A stretch of DNA of 64,000 nucleotides from the NCBI GenBank assembly GCA_965153355.1, contig OZ231126.1:32178001-32242000 (forward strand), written 5' to 3'. Shown here one piece after another: positions 20,198 to 32,130 of the stretch; the stretch's first letter is position 1; the number at the start of each line of letters is the position of its first letter. Below the pieces are notes generated by a model. The model had not been told where the DNA came from, did no database searches, and saw nothing but the letters and a program-made list of their open reading frames with translations. Source of the stretch: Flaccisagitta enflata (lineage: Eukaryota > Chaetognatha > Sagittoidea > Aphragmophora). A program made the position numbers and the translations under genes.

Positions 20198-21466
20198 GTC
20201 TGTGGTCTCGATTTCCGAGTCTGTGGTCTCAATTTCCGAGTCTCTAGTCTTGATTTCCGAGTCTCTAGTCTTGATTTCCGAGTCTGTAGTCTTGATTTCC
20301 GAGTCTGTAGTCTTGATTTCCGAGTCTGTAGTCTTGATTTCCGAGTCTGTGGTTTCGATTTCCGAGTCTGTGGTTTCGATTTCCGAGTCTGTGGTCTCGA
20401 TTTCCGAGTCTGTGGTCTCGATTTCCGAGTCTGTGGTCTCGATTTCCGAGTCTGTGGCCTCGATTTCCGAGTCTGTGGCCTCGATTTCCGAGTCTGTGGC
20501 CTCAATTTCCGACTCTGTGGTCTCGGTTTCCAAGTCTGTGGTTTCAATTTCTGAGTCTGTGGTCTCGATATCAGAGTTGGTGGTTGCAATTTCAGAGTCA
20601 GTGAACGCGATTTCAGAGTCGATGAACACAGTTTCCGAGTCTGTGGGCGCGATTTCCGAGTCTGTGGACGCAATTTCCAAATCTGTGGGCGCTATTTTTG
20701 AGTCTGTGGACGCGATTTTTAAGTCTGTGGTCGCAATTGCCGAGTTTTTGGTCGCGATTTTTGTGTCTGTGGTCGCGATTTCCAAGTATGGGGGCGCGAT
20801 TTCCGAGTCTGTGGTCTCGTTTTCCGAGTCTGTGGTCTTGTTTTCCGAGTCTGTGGTCTCGATTTCCGAGTCTGTGGTCTCGATTTCCGAGTCTGTGGTC
20901 TCGATTTCCGAGTCTGTGGTCTCGATTTCCGAGTCTGTGGTCTCGATTTCCGAGTCTGTGGTCTCGATTTCCGAGTCTGTGGTCTCGATTTCCGAGTCTG
21001 TGGTCTCGATTTCCGAGTCTGTGGTCTCGATTTCCGAGTCTGTGGTCTCGATTTCCAAGTCTGTGGTCTCAATTTCCAAGTCTGTGGTCTCTATTTCCAA
21101 GTCTGTGGGCGCAATTTTCGAGTCCGTGGGCGCGATTTTCGAGTCTGTGGGCGCGGTTTTCGAGTCTCTGGTCACAATAACCACAGCTTTCCGAGAAAAT
21201 AATATCCATTATGATTTTCATAATCTTCATGAAAAGAGGATTCGAATGATATGCTGAAACATATACTTTAACAAAAATTATCTAAAAAAATGGCGCAGGA
21301 AGAAAAAATCTCCCTCCGATCCGTATTCGTAACAGCCGCAACTTCGTGGCGCCTAAACAAAGACAACAACCTTGATGATTTTTCGCCGATTAAATTTTTT
21401 TAACTTATGCGAGGCTGGCGGCGCCGATCGGGTGAGCCGATTTGGACGCGGCCAACGGCGTTCGGT
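20186..21466 (+). repeat. Higher-order unit 3
   Basis: 1,281 bp. The array order matches unit 2, except that the GTTTTCC and GATTTTC variants near the middle are partly replaced by the standard unit. It ends with a complete spacer, after which the sequence becomes unique. Confidence 0.95.
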
Positions 21467-21764
21467 CACAAATTTTACAAAGTTTTTCCTATAAAAAGTT
21501 ATAAATCATAACGCCATATTATGAGGCGTTTTTATTTGTTCGTAATTAACTAAATATGATGAAATTGGCATAGCTGATATATACTGTTTGAACACCGCTA
21601 TTTCACGATAGTTATTGGCCTCTCCGTGATCTATATGAATAGATAGTAATTGATATAGGATAATTTAATCATATATATGACATAAACCAATTATTTTGTG
21701 TTCCATATACATAAGAAAATATAAAACTAAGCGATTTTTGACAAAAAATAAATTTGACGTTGTC
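21467..21764. other. Unassigned AT-rich sequence
   Basis: No gene or repeat partner recognised. Confidence 0.55.
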
Positions 21765-22010
21765 GGTTTCACTCTCCCTCGCTACCCTAGCAACAGCCAA
21801 ACGAGCAATATTCTTACAGAACATACTGTGGGAAGGTTTTAGCAAATCAGATTCTGAGCAATGTTCCCTAATAATATTTGTCAAAATATTGATATTCGAG
21901 TAATTATAAATGTTTGAAAAAATTATTTTGGTTTCTATAGCAACTAAAAAACTCATAGACAAAAGCATCGATTGAATAACTTATATTTCAAATATCAAAT
22001 TTGTAAAATG
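21765..22010 (-). repeat. Dispersed repeat family G, inverted copy
   Basis: Reverse complement of about 13,270-13,480, sharing GAGCAATGTTCCCTAATAAT and GGTTTCTATAGCAAC. Confidence 0.75.
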
Positions 22011-22027
22011 AAAAAAAGACACTTAAA

Positions 22028-22547
22028 TGCAGTAGATTCCGTCTAGACTTGAGATAATGGGGGCAAGTATTATGGAAAGACAAATGAAGCCAGAGGAATG
22101 ATATTTTGAATATAGACTAATAAAAGGACGCTTTATTACCCATGATAGCTGGTTGCCATGGAAACACATTTCCATGTATACTCGCAAAAATATCAGTATT
22201 TTGAGAAATTTTCAGGAACATTGTTAAATCAAATTTGCAACTTTTCCCACGTGTATCTGTAAGAATATCGCTGATTGGCTGTTGCTAGAACTATAGCGTA
22301 GCAGCTGACGCAACGGCAATGCGATATTCTTACCATCTTTTAGAAAATATTAAAAATTTGTTAACAATTTCCAAAATATTGATATTTTTGCGAGAATATA
22401 TAGAAATGTGTTTCCATGGCAACCAGCTATCATGGGGAACAAAGCATCCTTTTATTAATCTATATTCCAAATATCACTCTCCTGACTTCAGTTGTCTTTC
22501 CTCAATGCTTGCCCCCATTATCACAAGCCTAGATGGAATCTACTGTA
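22028..22547. mobile_element. Foldback element, about 520 bp with about 150-bp arms
   Basis: The left arm (22,028-22,180) pairs with the right arm (22,402-22,547). Shared pieces include CATGATAGCTGGTTGCCATG, GATAATGGGGGCAAG and TAGATTCC. The centre has two further inverted motifs. The flanks on both sides are family G sequence. No coding frame. Confidence 0.75.
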
Positions 22548-22590
22548 CCTTACTCCGGTTTAGGCTGCCATTCCACGAACCCCACTTTAC

Positions 22591-22847
22591 TTATCTATTA
22601 ATCTTTCAAGCTATCAATCTACATCGGAGCACTGCTAGAACCACCTAAAGGAAAAAAACTTGTTATTCCATGAATGATTGGCGTGATTTAGCTTATTCCC
22701 TTGACAAGCGCTCCAGTGCACTTAAACTGTATCTAGGTATCGACGCATCTAGCTAGCTATCTATCCAGCTATCTGTTTACTTAGTAGAATGTCAAAGAAT
22801 ACCTTCGGCTTTTTAATACCTGCGGAAGAATTTGGTTTTCCCTTTTC
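22591..22847. other. Unassigned sequence
   Basis: Contains short CTAGCTATCTATC motifs near 22,750-22,775 and nothing else recognisable. Confidence 0.5.
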
Positions 22848-23986
22848 GGGCAGCGGCCCCGAAGGGGACGAAGTCCTGTAGAACACAGGGGGACTTTCGT
22901 TTGTCCGTTTGTCCGTTTGTCCGTTTGTTCGTACGTACGTTTGTCCCCCCTCATCAAGCCCCTCAGGCCTCAGCTATGGCCTCTGAGACCTCTAATCTGG
23001 CCTCTCAGGCCTAAAATCTGGCATCTTAAGGCCTCAAATCCAGCCTCTTTGGCCTCAAATCCGGCCTCTTGTGCCTCTCAGGCCTCAATTCTAGCCTCTC
23101 AGACCTCAAATCCAGCCTCACAGGCCTCAAATCTGGCCTCTCAGGCCTCAAATCCAGTCTTTCAGGCCTCAAATCCAGCCTCTTGGGCCTCAAATCCAGC
23201 CTCTCAGGCCTCAAATCCAGCCTCTCAGGCATCAAATCCGGCCTCTCAGGCCTCAAATCCAACCCTTCAGACATCAAACCTGGCCTCTCAGGCCTCAAAT
23301 CTGGCCTCTCGGGCCTCTCAGGCCTCAATTCTAGCCTCTCAGACCTCAAATCCAGCCTCACTGGCCTCAAATCTGGCCTCTCAGGCCTCAAATCCAGCCT
23401 CTCAGGCCTCAAATCCAGCCTCTCAGGCCTCAAATCCAGCCTCTCAGGCCTCAAATCTGTCCATTCAGGCCTCAAATCCAGCCTCTCAGGCCTCAAATCC
23501 GGCCTCTCAGGCCTCAAATCCAGATTATCAGGCCTCAAACCTGGCCTCTCAGGCCTCAAATTAGGCTTCTCAGGCCTCAAATCCAGATTATCAGGCTACA
23601 AACCTGGCCTCTCAGGCCTCAAATTAGGCCTCTCAGGCTTCAAATTAGCTATCTAAGCCTCAACTTATTGCTCTCAGGCTTCAACTCAGTCCTCTGACCT
23701 TTCAAGCCTTAATCCAGCACTCTCAAGCCTCAAGTCAGCCCTCTCAAGCTTCAGATTGGCATTTTCAGGCCTTACATCAGCCTTCTTGGACCTCAGTTTA
23801 GGCTCTTGAAGGCCTGTATAGCATCTCATCCACTTCTTCATGCAGGACGAACGAAAGTCCCCCTGTGTTCTACAGGACTTTGTCCCCTTTGGGGCCGCTG
23901 CCCTACTTCCCTTCACTCCAATTCACAATCACTAAAAGCAGGGCAACGGGTATCGCTGACCACATATTGCCCTTGGGCGACCTGTT
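22848..23986 (+). mobile_element. Family B inverted-repeat element, copy 2 (long array)
   Basis: The left end GGGCAGCGGCCCCGAAGGGG runs to CACAGGGGGACTTTCG and a (TCCGTTTG) spacer. The interior, about 22,975-23,650, has about 30 copies of a 21-bp unit, GGCCTCAAATCCAGCCTCTCA, with a partial duplication of about 250 bp inside. The right end (23,848-23,902) is the reverse complement of the left. A tail (GGGCAACGGGTATCGCTGAC) ends in CGACCTGTT. The 21-bp unit lacks stops, so several long artefactual frames cross it. Confidence 0.9.
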
Positions 23987-24318
23987 CTCAGAGTGGTTTG
24001 GGAAAGTTGATAAGCTTTTCGGGCCAAACGAGCCTAGGCATGAAATTAACAGCTAGAAAGAGCAAATCCTCCCCTTTCAAATGACGCCGAGCAGAATTCT
24101 GTGCGACTGATAGTTATGGAGCTACGATCTTTTAAATGTTTTTTTTATTTATTCGCTTTATCTTTTTTTCCCCAAAGATCAATATTTTTAATTGATCTTA
24201 ATTTTGGGCTCTATGTAACATGAAGAAAAGAGTTATTTTGACTCTAGCTTTTGAATCACTTACATTTTACCTTGCTTGCTCATACTCTCTCGGGTTCTGT
24301 CTCTCTGTCTCTCTTTTT
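23987..24318. other. Unassigned sequence between two B elements
   Basis: No gene or repeat recognised apart from a short CT-rich end at 24,295-24,318. Confidence 0.55.
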
Positions 24319-24980
24319 GGGCAGCGGCCCCGAAGGGGACGAAGTCCTGTAGAACACAGGGGGACTTTCGTTCGTCCATTCGTCCGTCATTCCGTTCGTC
24401 CCCCCTCAGGCCTCAAATCTGGCCTCTGAGACCTCAAATATGACCTCTCAGGCCTCAAAACCAGCCTATCAAGCCTCAAATCCAGCCTCTCAGGCCTCAA
24501 ATCCAGCCTCTCAGGCCTCAAATCTAACCTCTCAGGCCTCAAGTTAGGCTTCTCAGGCCTCATATCCTAATTCTGGGGCCTTAAACCTGGCCTCTCAGGC
24601 CTCAAATTAGACTACTCCGGCCTCAAATCAGCTATCTTAGTCGCAATTGCTCAAATGCTCTTAGGCTTCAAATCAGTCCTCTGACCTTTCAAGCCTTAAT
24701 CCAGCTCTCTCAAGCCTCAACTCCGCCCTCTCAAGCCTCCGATTGGCATTCTCAAGCCTTACATCAGCCTCCTTAGACCTCAGTTAAGGCTCTTGAAGGC
24801 CTTCAGTCAGCCCTCCATAGCATCTTATCAACTTCAGGCAGGACGAACGAAAGTCCCACTGTGTTCTACAGGACTTCGTCCCCTTCGGGGCCGCTGCCCT
24901 GCTTCCCCTCACTCACTCACAATCACTCAAAGCAGGGCAACGGGTATCGCTGACCACATATTGCCCTTGGGCGACCTGTT
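24319..24980 (+). mobile_element. Family B inverted-repeat element, copy 3
   Basis: Same structure as copy 2 with a shorter array (about 24,405-24,660). It sits inside a CT-rich tract: CTCTCTGTCTCTCTTTTT before it and ATCTCTCTCTTTCTC after it. Confidence 0.9.
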
Positions 24981-24990
24981 ATCTCTCTCT

Positions 24991-25080
<90 letters not shown>

Positions 25081-25160
25081 TTCTTTTTCTCTCTCTCTCT
25101 TTCTTTCTCCCTCTCTCTTTCTTTCTCTCTTTCGCTTTCTCTTTTTTTCTTTTTCTCTTC
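24981..25160. repeat. (CT)n / (CTTT)n microsatellite
   Basis: About 75 bp of pure CT within a longer CT/CTTT mixture. Confidence 0.98.
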
Positions 25161-25195
25161 TCTTTTCTCCCAGGATTTACGACTTTTTTCCTATC

Positions 25196-25197
25196 TA

Positions 25198-25268
<71 letters not shown>

Positions 25269-25292
25269 ATCTATCTATCTATCTATCTATAT
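25196..25292. repeat. (CTAT)n microsatellite
   Basis: ATCT tetranucleotide run of about 24 copies with one TTCT interruption. Confidence 0.98.
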
Positions 25293-25594
25293 TTCTATGC
25301 CTTTGAATCAGCTCAGCCAGTCTGTTCATCGTCCTTCTATCTGAAATCTGTTTACCTGAGTCAGTGTCTGTCTCTTTGTCTGACAAAATCATTTGGTGTA
25401 AAAAGTTGGTACGATGTTCCTCTCTATCATTGCAATTAAGTATGAAATCTAAACGAGCGTTGCCTGTTTATTCAATTCCAATTTGTTAGTTTTCCTTCTC
25501 CATATGACAGCGGGCCCACGAAGCCAACATTTAGGGTATCAAAATGGGTCAAAATAGAAAACATACATCAGTGAAAATAGAAAATCTAGTGAAT
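25293..25594. other. Unassigned sequence
   Basis: No feature recognised. Confidence 0.55.
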
Positions 25595-25725
25595 AACAAG
25601 GCCGGATACACGGCAAGACAGTCGCGGACGGTTGGGCAGGAGCAGTAATGCAAAAACCGCCCGGATTTCAAAAATGTGACGGACCGACCCACCAACCTAC
25701 CGACCGTGTCCGCGTGTCCGCGACT
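25595..25725 (-). repeat. Family A element, short form
   Basis: On the minus strand: a TAGTCGCGGACACGCGGACA-type head, GGTCGGTAGGTTGGTGGG, GGGCGGTTTTTGCATTAC, CTCCTGCCCAACCG, and a tail CGTGTATCCGGCCTTGTT. Confidence 0.8.
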
Positions 25726-25884
25726 AAAAATAATTGAGATAAGACATGCATGATATTTGAAAGCAAAATTTGCATTCACTCAGCAAGAGACTAAGATTCA
25801 GCCTATGTAATTGAGGAAAATTAACTGAAAATTTCTACAAATATCTTTTTTGTCACTGACAAGGGGTTGGTCGAAATTATAAGT

Positions 25885-26010
25885 TTGCATAGAAAATGAA
25901 AAAATGAAAAAACAAAGAACATAGTTCTCTTCCCAAATCGTTTTTAGAGAGAACTATGTTTTTGAAAATGCAAAATTTTTTCGGTTGTGGCTTTCTTCTA
26001 ATTTCAACCT
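25885..26010 (+). repeat. Hairpin repeat family H, copy 1
   Basis: GAACATAGTTCTCT (25,918) pairs with AGAGAGAACTATGTT (25,946). The block continues through GCAAAATTTTTTCGGTTGTG. An inverted copy lies at 39,820-39,932. Confidence 0.65.
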
Positions 26011-26684
26011 CAGAAAATAGAAAAAATTGTCAACGAAATTTACTAAAAATCTTCATTTTCTTGGCATTTGCCGTGAGAATTGCTTATCAAAAGGCAACTT
26101 AGAGTGTAAAATATGAAACAGACATACATAACAAGTGTATCCAGTGACAACTTGAGCAATGAAAATATTTATAGAAAGATAATTAGTCCATTATTGATGC
26201 AAAAGCGGGGTGAAGCACTTCATTTTTCCCTGGCAGATTTGACGTCATATCCATTAGTTTCTTTCTTTCACAAATGATGCAACTTCTTTACATCGTTTCT
26301 CAAATTGAATCTTTGGAAACATCTATGGTAAGATCTACAGAAACATCTATGGTAAGATCTAAAGAGAGGATCTCCGGGAAGATCTATTGTTTTGCCTTTC
26401 CTCCCTCATTTACCAATGCCACTTTGTTTTACATTTATGTTTTTCTTTTCGCCGTTTGTGCATCAAACTCTTTCCTTTTTTATTTCTTCTCTCATAACTT
26501 TTGTTTGTCTGCTCTCGTGTTTGTTTGCTTCAAGTTTCCGTTTCAGGTTATTTACTTTCTTTTTCTTTTCAGCGTCTATCCACTGTCTGTCTTTCTTACA
26601 GTCCTTCCGTCAGTTTTTTGAACTCGCTCTGATCCCTCTACTTGTCTTTCTCTGTCTGACGCTGTTTGTCTTCCCATATCTTGC

Positions 26685-26689
<5 letters not shown>
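26011..26689. other. Unassigned sequence, pyrimidine-rich on the right
   Basis: Contains a short direct repeat (GAAACATCTATGGTAAGATC twice at 26,318-26,357). No gene recognised. Confidence 0.55.

Positions 26690-26780
<91 letters not shown>
26690..26780. repeat. (CT)n microsatellite
   Basis: About 90 bp of uninterrupted CT. Confidence 0.99.
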
Positions 26781-26783
<3 letters not shown>

Positions 26784-27001
26784 CCCTCTGCTGTCATTAA
26801 CTTGCTTAGCCTGGAGTCCATGTCATGTCCTCATCTCAACAATGTTTCTCAGCTTTTTCTTTTCTGCTATTTCTTGTTTTCCTCCTTTATTTTCATCTTG
26901 ATTTTATTGTGTTTTTCTTTTTGCACTCTTTATGGTGAAACAGTTCCTTTGCAAGCTCGGTCTATAACAAATCAGAATGGAGGAATGGCCTACACCGTCT
27001 T

Positions 27002-27866
27002 CGGTTGGAACTGTAAAATGCAAAACCTTTATAGCTCTTAAACCACCAAGAATTTTGAAGTAAACAATATCTATTTTAAAACCCATGACAAGTACACAGT
27101 TGCAAAGAATGTGAAACATATCAAAGTGGGCAGGTTAGGGAGGGGAAGAAACACGGGTTCTTTTACATTCTTCTCGTCTGTCACATGACAGTTACAACAA
27201 AGGCGTCTGTCAAATGACAGTTAAGACAGAGGCGTAGTACGGCTCCGCTTTTAACAAACCACCAGGAAAAAAATCATGAAATTTTGAGTGAATATTGGTG
27301 ACATGTGATGGTTTTAGCATGTTAAAGCTCAGATCAAAGTACACTCATTTGTTTTTATAAGAACACGTTATTTTTTTCTGAGGCTCAGTGTTCTTATTTC
27401 TTGGGCGGTTTTAGGCTCAAATTGTTCTGAGATTGTTCTTATTTTTTCAATCGTTAGCTCATACAAGAATGTTCTTTTATCTGGTTACTTAACTAATTCA
27501 AACCAAAATATTATCTATAACTAAATCTAATTTCAATGAAAGTGATTTAAGTCAACCATTCTTTCTGATTTTCATAGTTCCTAAAGTAAATGAAATATGA
27601 ATGTTCTTATATTCCCCTTTAGTGAGGCTGACAATGTTCTTGCGATTGTTCTTATTTTTTTCCAGATCTGAGCCTCAATGTTCTTATAAACAAGGTTCTT
27701 GGTCAAAGAAATGAGTGTATAGAAAAGGTAAGGGGAAAACAAAGTATTGAGCTTTGACATGCAAAAAGTGTCACATGTTACTAATGTTCATTGAAAATTT
27801 CAAGATTTTTTCCCTAGTGGTTTAGGAGCTATAAAGGTCTCGCATTTTACAGTTCCAACCAAACAC
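27002..27866. mobile_element. Foldback element split by a MITE
   Basis: GGTTGGAACTGTAAAATGCA at the left pairs with its near-complement at 27,845-27,866. A second inner pair (27,268-27,338 with 27,735-27,815) flanks the nested MITE at 27,342-27,717. This gives an older inverted-repeat element and a younger insertion. Confidence 0.65.
27342..27717. mobile_element. TA-flanked MITE, copy 1 (376 bp)
   Basis: Ends are CACTCATTT / AAATGAGTG with TA on each side (27,340-27,341 and 27,718-27,719). Subterminal repeats read TTATAAGAACA and GAGGCTCA. Related to 48,214-48,653. The TA target suggests a Tc1/mariner-type source. No coding capacity. Confidence 0.75.
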
Positions 27867-27981
27867 AGTGTAAAACAATGAATCCATGTTTACAGTTACA
27901 TATCTACGAATTTTATCAACATCATCTCAGTCAAAAATTTACTCACCTGCAATTCCAGATCAGAGTCCGCATGAAAATAAA

Positions 27982-28136
<155 letters not shown>

Positions 28137-28173
28137 TTAATTCCAAGGTTCACCTAATGATAGTCAAACTGAT

Positions 28174-28216
<43 letters not shown>

Positions 28217-28254
28217 CCATCACCACCACCACCACCACCACCACCACCACCACC

Positions 28255-28316
<62 letters not shown>
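28174..28316. repeat. (ATC)n/(ACC)n trinucleotide array
   Basis: Three blocks: ATC, then ACC, then ATC, suggesting expansion of a point variant inside an ATC array. Confidence 0.98.
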
Positions 28317-28364
28317 AAAAAGTTGTCCAACAGGATTCTGATAAAAAGAAAAAAACAAGGCATC

Positions 28365-28489
28365 CAGTCGCGGACGGTTGGGCGGGAGCAGTAATGCGGA
28401 AACCGCTCGGAATTCATGTTACGGACAGATCTACCGACCTACAGACCGACCAACACGGCAAGGTCTAGAGTCGCGTGTCCTCGACCAGA
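28365..28489 (-). repeat. Family A element, short form
   Basis: Close relative of 25,595-25,725 in the same orientation, with GGGCGGGAGCAGTAATGCGG and a GTCGCGTGTCCTCGAC end. Confidence 0.75.
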
Positions 28490-29052
<563 letters not shown>

Positions 29053-29660
29053 TGGACATTGACATTTGAACAAACAACTTGTTGTCTGTGCTGTAAAGTG
29101 GCCGCAAGCAAAGAGCATATTCTTGAAACCATATTTGCCACATGACATGCATGTCAGGACATGACGGTTGTCCAGAGGTAGAACACGCTCCAGCACCTGT
29201 GTCACGTATCGGTATGCCCAGAATTTGAAATAGTTTGATAGTAAAATAGTCACACTACCAGAAGGAGTGATGGGGACTCTAAAAGCTCATTAGCATATCG
29301 CAGTCTTGACTTTATAGACTCTTTTGTTTGAAAGAAATAATACCAAATTGATGACTCAGACTATGCACGCAGAAGAATGTTTCAACCAACAGTTTCAATG
29401 GAATAATGCAAGTATTCACTGCTGAGTGTTTTATCTTAATCTTCCCATTGTACTTTTTCTGTTGTCCCACGAGAACATATAGTATATTTCGATAATATAT
29501 TTTTGGATCACTATTTCCTTGAATGTAGCGTCCAGCCGCATGGCATAGCCGTGGTTAGTCCATGGTCTCTAAGGCCGCTGCCTTCACAGACCAAATCTCT
29601 AACAGCGATGGGGCTTGGTTTAGGGACCCCATGTAAATCGGTGTTTTTATCAGTGAGGCG
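29053..29660. repeat. Tandem segmental duplication, copy 1
   Basis: About 600 bp, repeated at 29,880-30,490. Shared pieces include GCTGTAAAGTGGCCGC, GACGGTTGTCCAGAGGTAGA and CCGTGGTTAGTCCATGGTCT. Each copy is preceded by an AAC array, so array plus segment were duplicated together (period about 827 bp). Confidence 0.85.
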
Positions 29661-29776
29661 CTACATTTAACTTTTAAAGCACCGAGATTATATGAATGTT
29701 AGGCTCTAAACCTTGAAAAAAACTTAAGAATATTGCGAGGCAGAACTGCCAATTGTTTTTATCACCATCTTCTTGC

Positions 29777-29779
<3 letters not shown>

Positions 29780-29875
<96 letters not shown>

Positions 29876-29876
29876 C
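29780..29876. repeat. (AAC)n trinucleotide array
   Basis: About 97 bp with one AAA interruption. Confidence 0.98.
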
Positions 29877-29879
29877 AAC

Positions 29880-30490
29880 AACATTGACTTTGGAACAAAG
29901 AATTTGCTGTCTGTGCTGTAAAGTGGCCGCTAACAAAGAGCAAATTTTTCAAACCATATTTTCCACATGACATGACATGACATGACATGACAAGACATGA
30001 CATGGCATGACATATCAGGACATGACGGTTGTCCAGAGGTAGAACGCGCTCCAGCGCCTGTGTAATGTGCTGGTATGCCAAGAATTTGAAATAGCCCAAT
30101 AGTCAAACAGTCACACTATCTGGAGTGATGGGGACTCCAAAAGCACATTTGCATATTGCAGTCTTGTTTTTATAGACTTGTTCGTTTAAAAAGAAATAAT
30201 ACAAAATTGATGATTCAGAGTATGCACACAGAAGAACGTTTGAACCAACAGTATTCATTGCTGACTGTTGTATCTTAATCTTCCCATTGTACTTTTTCTT
30301 TAGTTCCACGAGAACATCTTGTTTATTTCAAAAAGTCATTTTCGAATACATTGTTACTCACTTTGAATTAGTGTACAGCCACATGGCATACCGTGGTCAG
30401 ACCATGGTCTCCAGGGCCACTGCCTTCAAAGACCAAATCTCTATTTGCGATTGGGCCTGGTCCAGGGACCCCTAGTAATTGGATGCCCCA
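29880..30490. repeat. Tandem segmental duplication, copy 2
   Basis: Second copy of 29,053-29,660. It carries an expanded (CATGA)n microsatellite at about 29,966-30,012 that copy 1 lacks. Confidence 0.85.
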
Positions 30491-30553
30491 CCAGCGGGGT
30501 GCTTCACTATACTTTTTTGAGAACATTTAAAAACATTCATGCCACAAACAACT

Positions 30554-31332
30554 AACAGGTCGCCCAAGGGCAATATGTGGTCAGCGATACCCGTTGCCCT
30601 GCTTTGAGTGATTGTGAATTGGAGTGAGGGGAAGCAGGGCAGCGGCCCCGAAGGGGACAAAGTCCTGTAGAACACAGGGGGACTTCCGTTTGTCCTGCCT
30701 GAAGAAGTGGATGAGATGCCATAGAGGGCTGACTGAAGGCCTTTGAGAGCCTAAACTGAGGTCTAAGAAGGCTGATATAAGGGCTGAGAATGTCAATTGG
30801 AAGCTTGAGAGGGCTGACTTGAGGCTGGATTAAGGCTTGAAAGGTCAGAGGACTGAGAGCAATAAATTGAGGCTGAGACAGCTGATTTGAAGCCTGAGAG
30901 GCCTAATTTGAGGCCTGAGAGGCCAGGTTTGAGGCCTGAGAATTTGGATTTTAGGCCTGAGAAGCCTGATTTGAGGCCTGAGAGGTTGGATATGAAGTCT
31001 GAGAGGCTAGATTTGAGGCCTGTGAAGCTGGATTTGAAGCCTGAGAGGCTGAATTTGAGGCCTGAAAGGCCAGATTTGAGGTCTCAGAAGCCAGATTTGA
31101 GGCCTGAAGGGCCTGATTAGGCGGCTGGAGGGGGGACGGATAAACGAACGAACGAACAAACGAACAAACGAACGAACGAACAAACGAACGAACAAACGAA
31201 CGAACGAACGAACGAACGAACGAACGAACGAACGAACGAACGAACGAATGAACGAAAGAACGAACGAACGAACGAACAAACGAAAGTCTCCTTGTGTTCG
31301 ATAGGACTTTGTCCCCTTCGGGACCGCTGCCC
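30554..31332 (-). mobile_element. Family B inverted-repeat element, copy 4
   Basis: Reverse orientation: the tail end AACAGGTCGCCCAAGGGC comes first, then the inverted repeat, a degenerate 21-bp array (about 30,780-31,115), an (AACG)n spacer, and the GGGCAGCGGTCCC end. Confidence 0.88.
31141..31284. repeat. (AACG)n tetranucleotide array
   Basis: GAACGAACGAAC run inside B copy 4. It occupies the position of the short TCCG/CGTCC spacer in other B copies, so the spacer itself can expand. Confidence 0.97.
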
Positions 31333-31577
31333 AAAGAGTCAAGAATACTGGAGGCATGCCCAAACATTGACGTTCTTATGCAGATGGTGTTTCTTTTCTG
31401 AAGTCTTGATACATTGTATTCTATTCTTATCTTCATCTTCGTTATTGAGAGAGAAAAAAAATTGAAAGTTTTTCAGCTTCAATCTGACTAGTCTGTAAAC
31501 AGTTTCAGACATGGTCTCAGGTATCTTACATGATATAGGAAGGTGAACTCGTTTTCACATGATTTTAATGTGTTTTT

Positions 31578-31667
31578 TAGTCGCGTGCTACGCGACTCCA
31601 CACCCGCTTTGTCGGTCGGTCCATCCGTCAGTTTATCTATCAGTCGGTTTGTCACTCTTTACTTCTT
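31578..31667 (+). repeat. Family A element, 5' half
   Basis: AGTCGCGTGCTACGCGACTC head, CACACCCGCTTTGTCGG, GGTC repeats, GTCACTCTTTA, then an abrupt change to the end of a B element at 31,668. The missing 3' half is at 36,211-36,328. Confidence 0.8.
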
Positions 31668-31794
31668 GGGCAGCGGCTACAAAGGGCCGATGTACTGTAG
31701 GGCACAGGGGTGAATTTCCAGACGTCCATACGTCCGACCGTATGTCCGTACGTACGTACGTACGTCCCCCCCCCAAAGCTTCTCAAGCCTCAAT
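31668..31794 (+). mobile_element. Family B element, 5' half
   Basis: GGGCAGCGGCTACAAAGGGC to the start of the array (CTTCTCAAGCCTCAATT), then family D sequence. The missing 3' half is at 36,078-36,210. Confidence 0.8.
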
Positions 31795-32130
31795 TCGAAT
31801 TACCGACAACCTAGGTCATAAAGAGGCTGTGGGCAATGCTTTTTCCTTCATAATTCCCAGGTAATGCTCAGGTTACGCTCAGGTTATTCTCAGGTTATTC
31901 TCAAGTTATTCTCAACTTTTCTTTTGCTGCCAAAACCGACACCGACGACGACGCAAACTGTTCCAAGGTGGATTTTTGTCCTTTTTTTGCATCTTTATGC
32001 AGACGTTGTTGTTAAAAACATGTTCATTTCTTCCATTTTTCTTTTTGCCGATGCCGACACCGACGACGACGACGTACGCTGTTATTTTTTTTTATTTGGT
32101 ATTCTTTTGTCATTGTCATTGCCAAAAACA
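31795..32130 (+). repeat. Dispersed repeat family D, left half
   Basis: Matches 9,408-9,745 closely (GGCAATGCTTTTTCCTTCAT, CAGGTTATTCT motifs). It stops at CAAAAACAT. Confidence 0.85.

Noticed and set aside
16758-21257. Long SESVVSI, RFPSLWS, TTDSEIE and RPQTRKS reading frames as repeat-protein genes
   Set aside because: They arise on all six frames from one 21-bp stop-free unit. No start context, domain or flanking gene structure singles out one.
22975-23650. CRISPR array
   Set aside because: The 21-bp units are contiguous and diverged, with no unique spacers, no leader and no cas genes, in an animal-type genome.
29160-29215. tRNA gene in GGTTGTCCAGAGGTAGAACA
   Set aside because: A-box-like sequence only; no B-box or tRNA fold follows.
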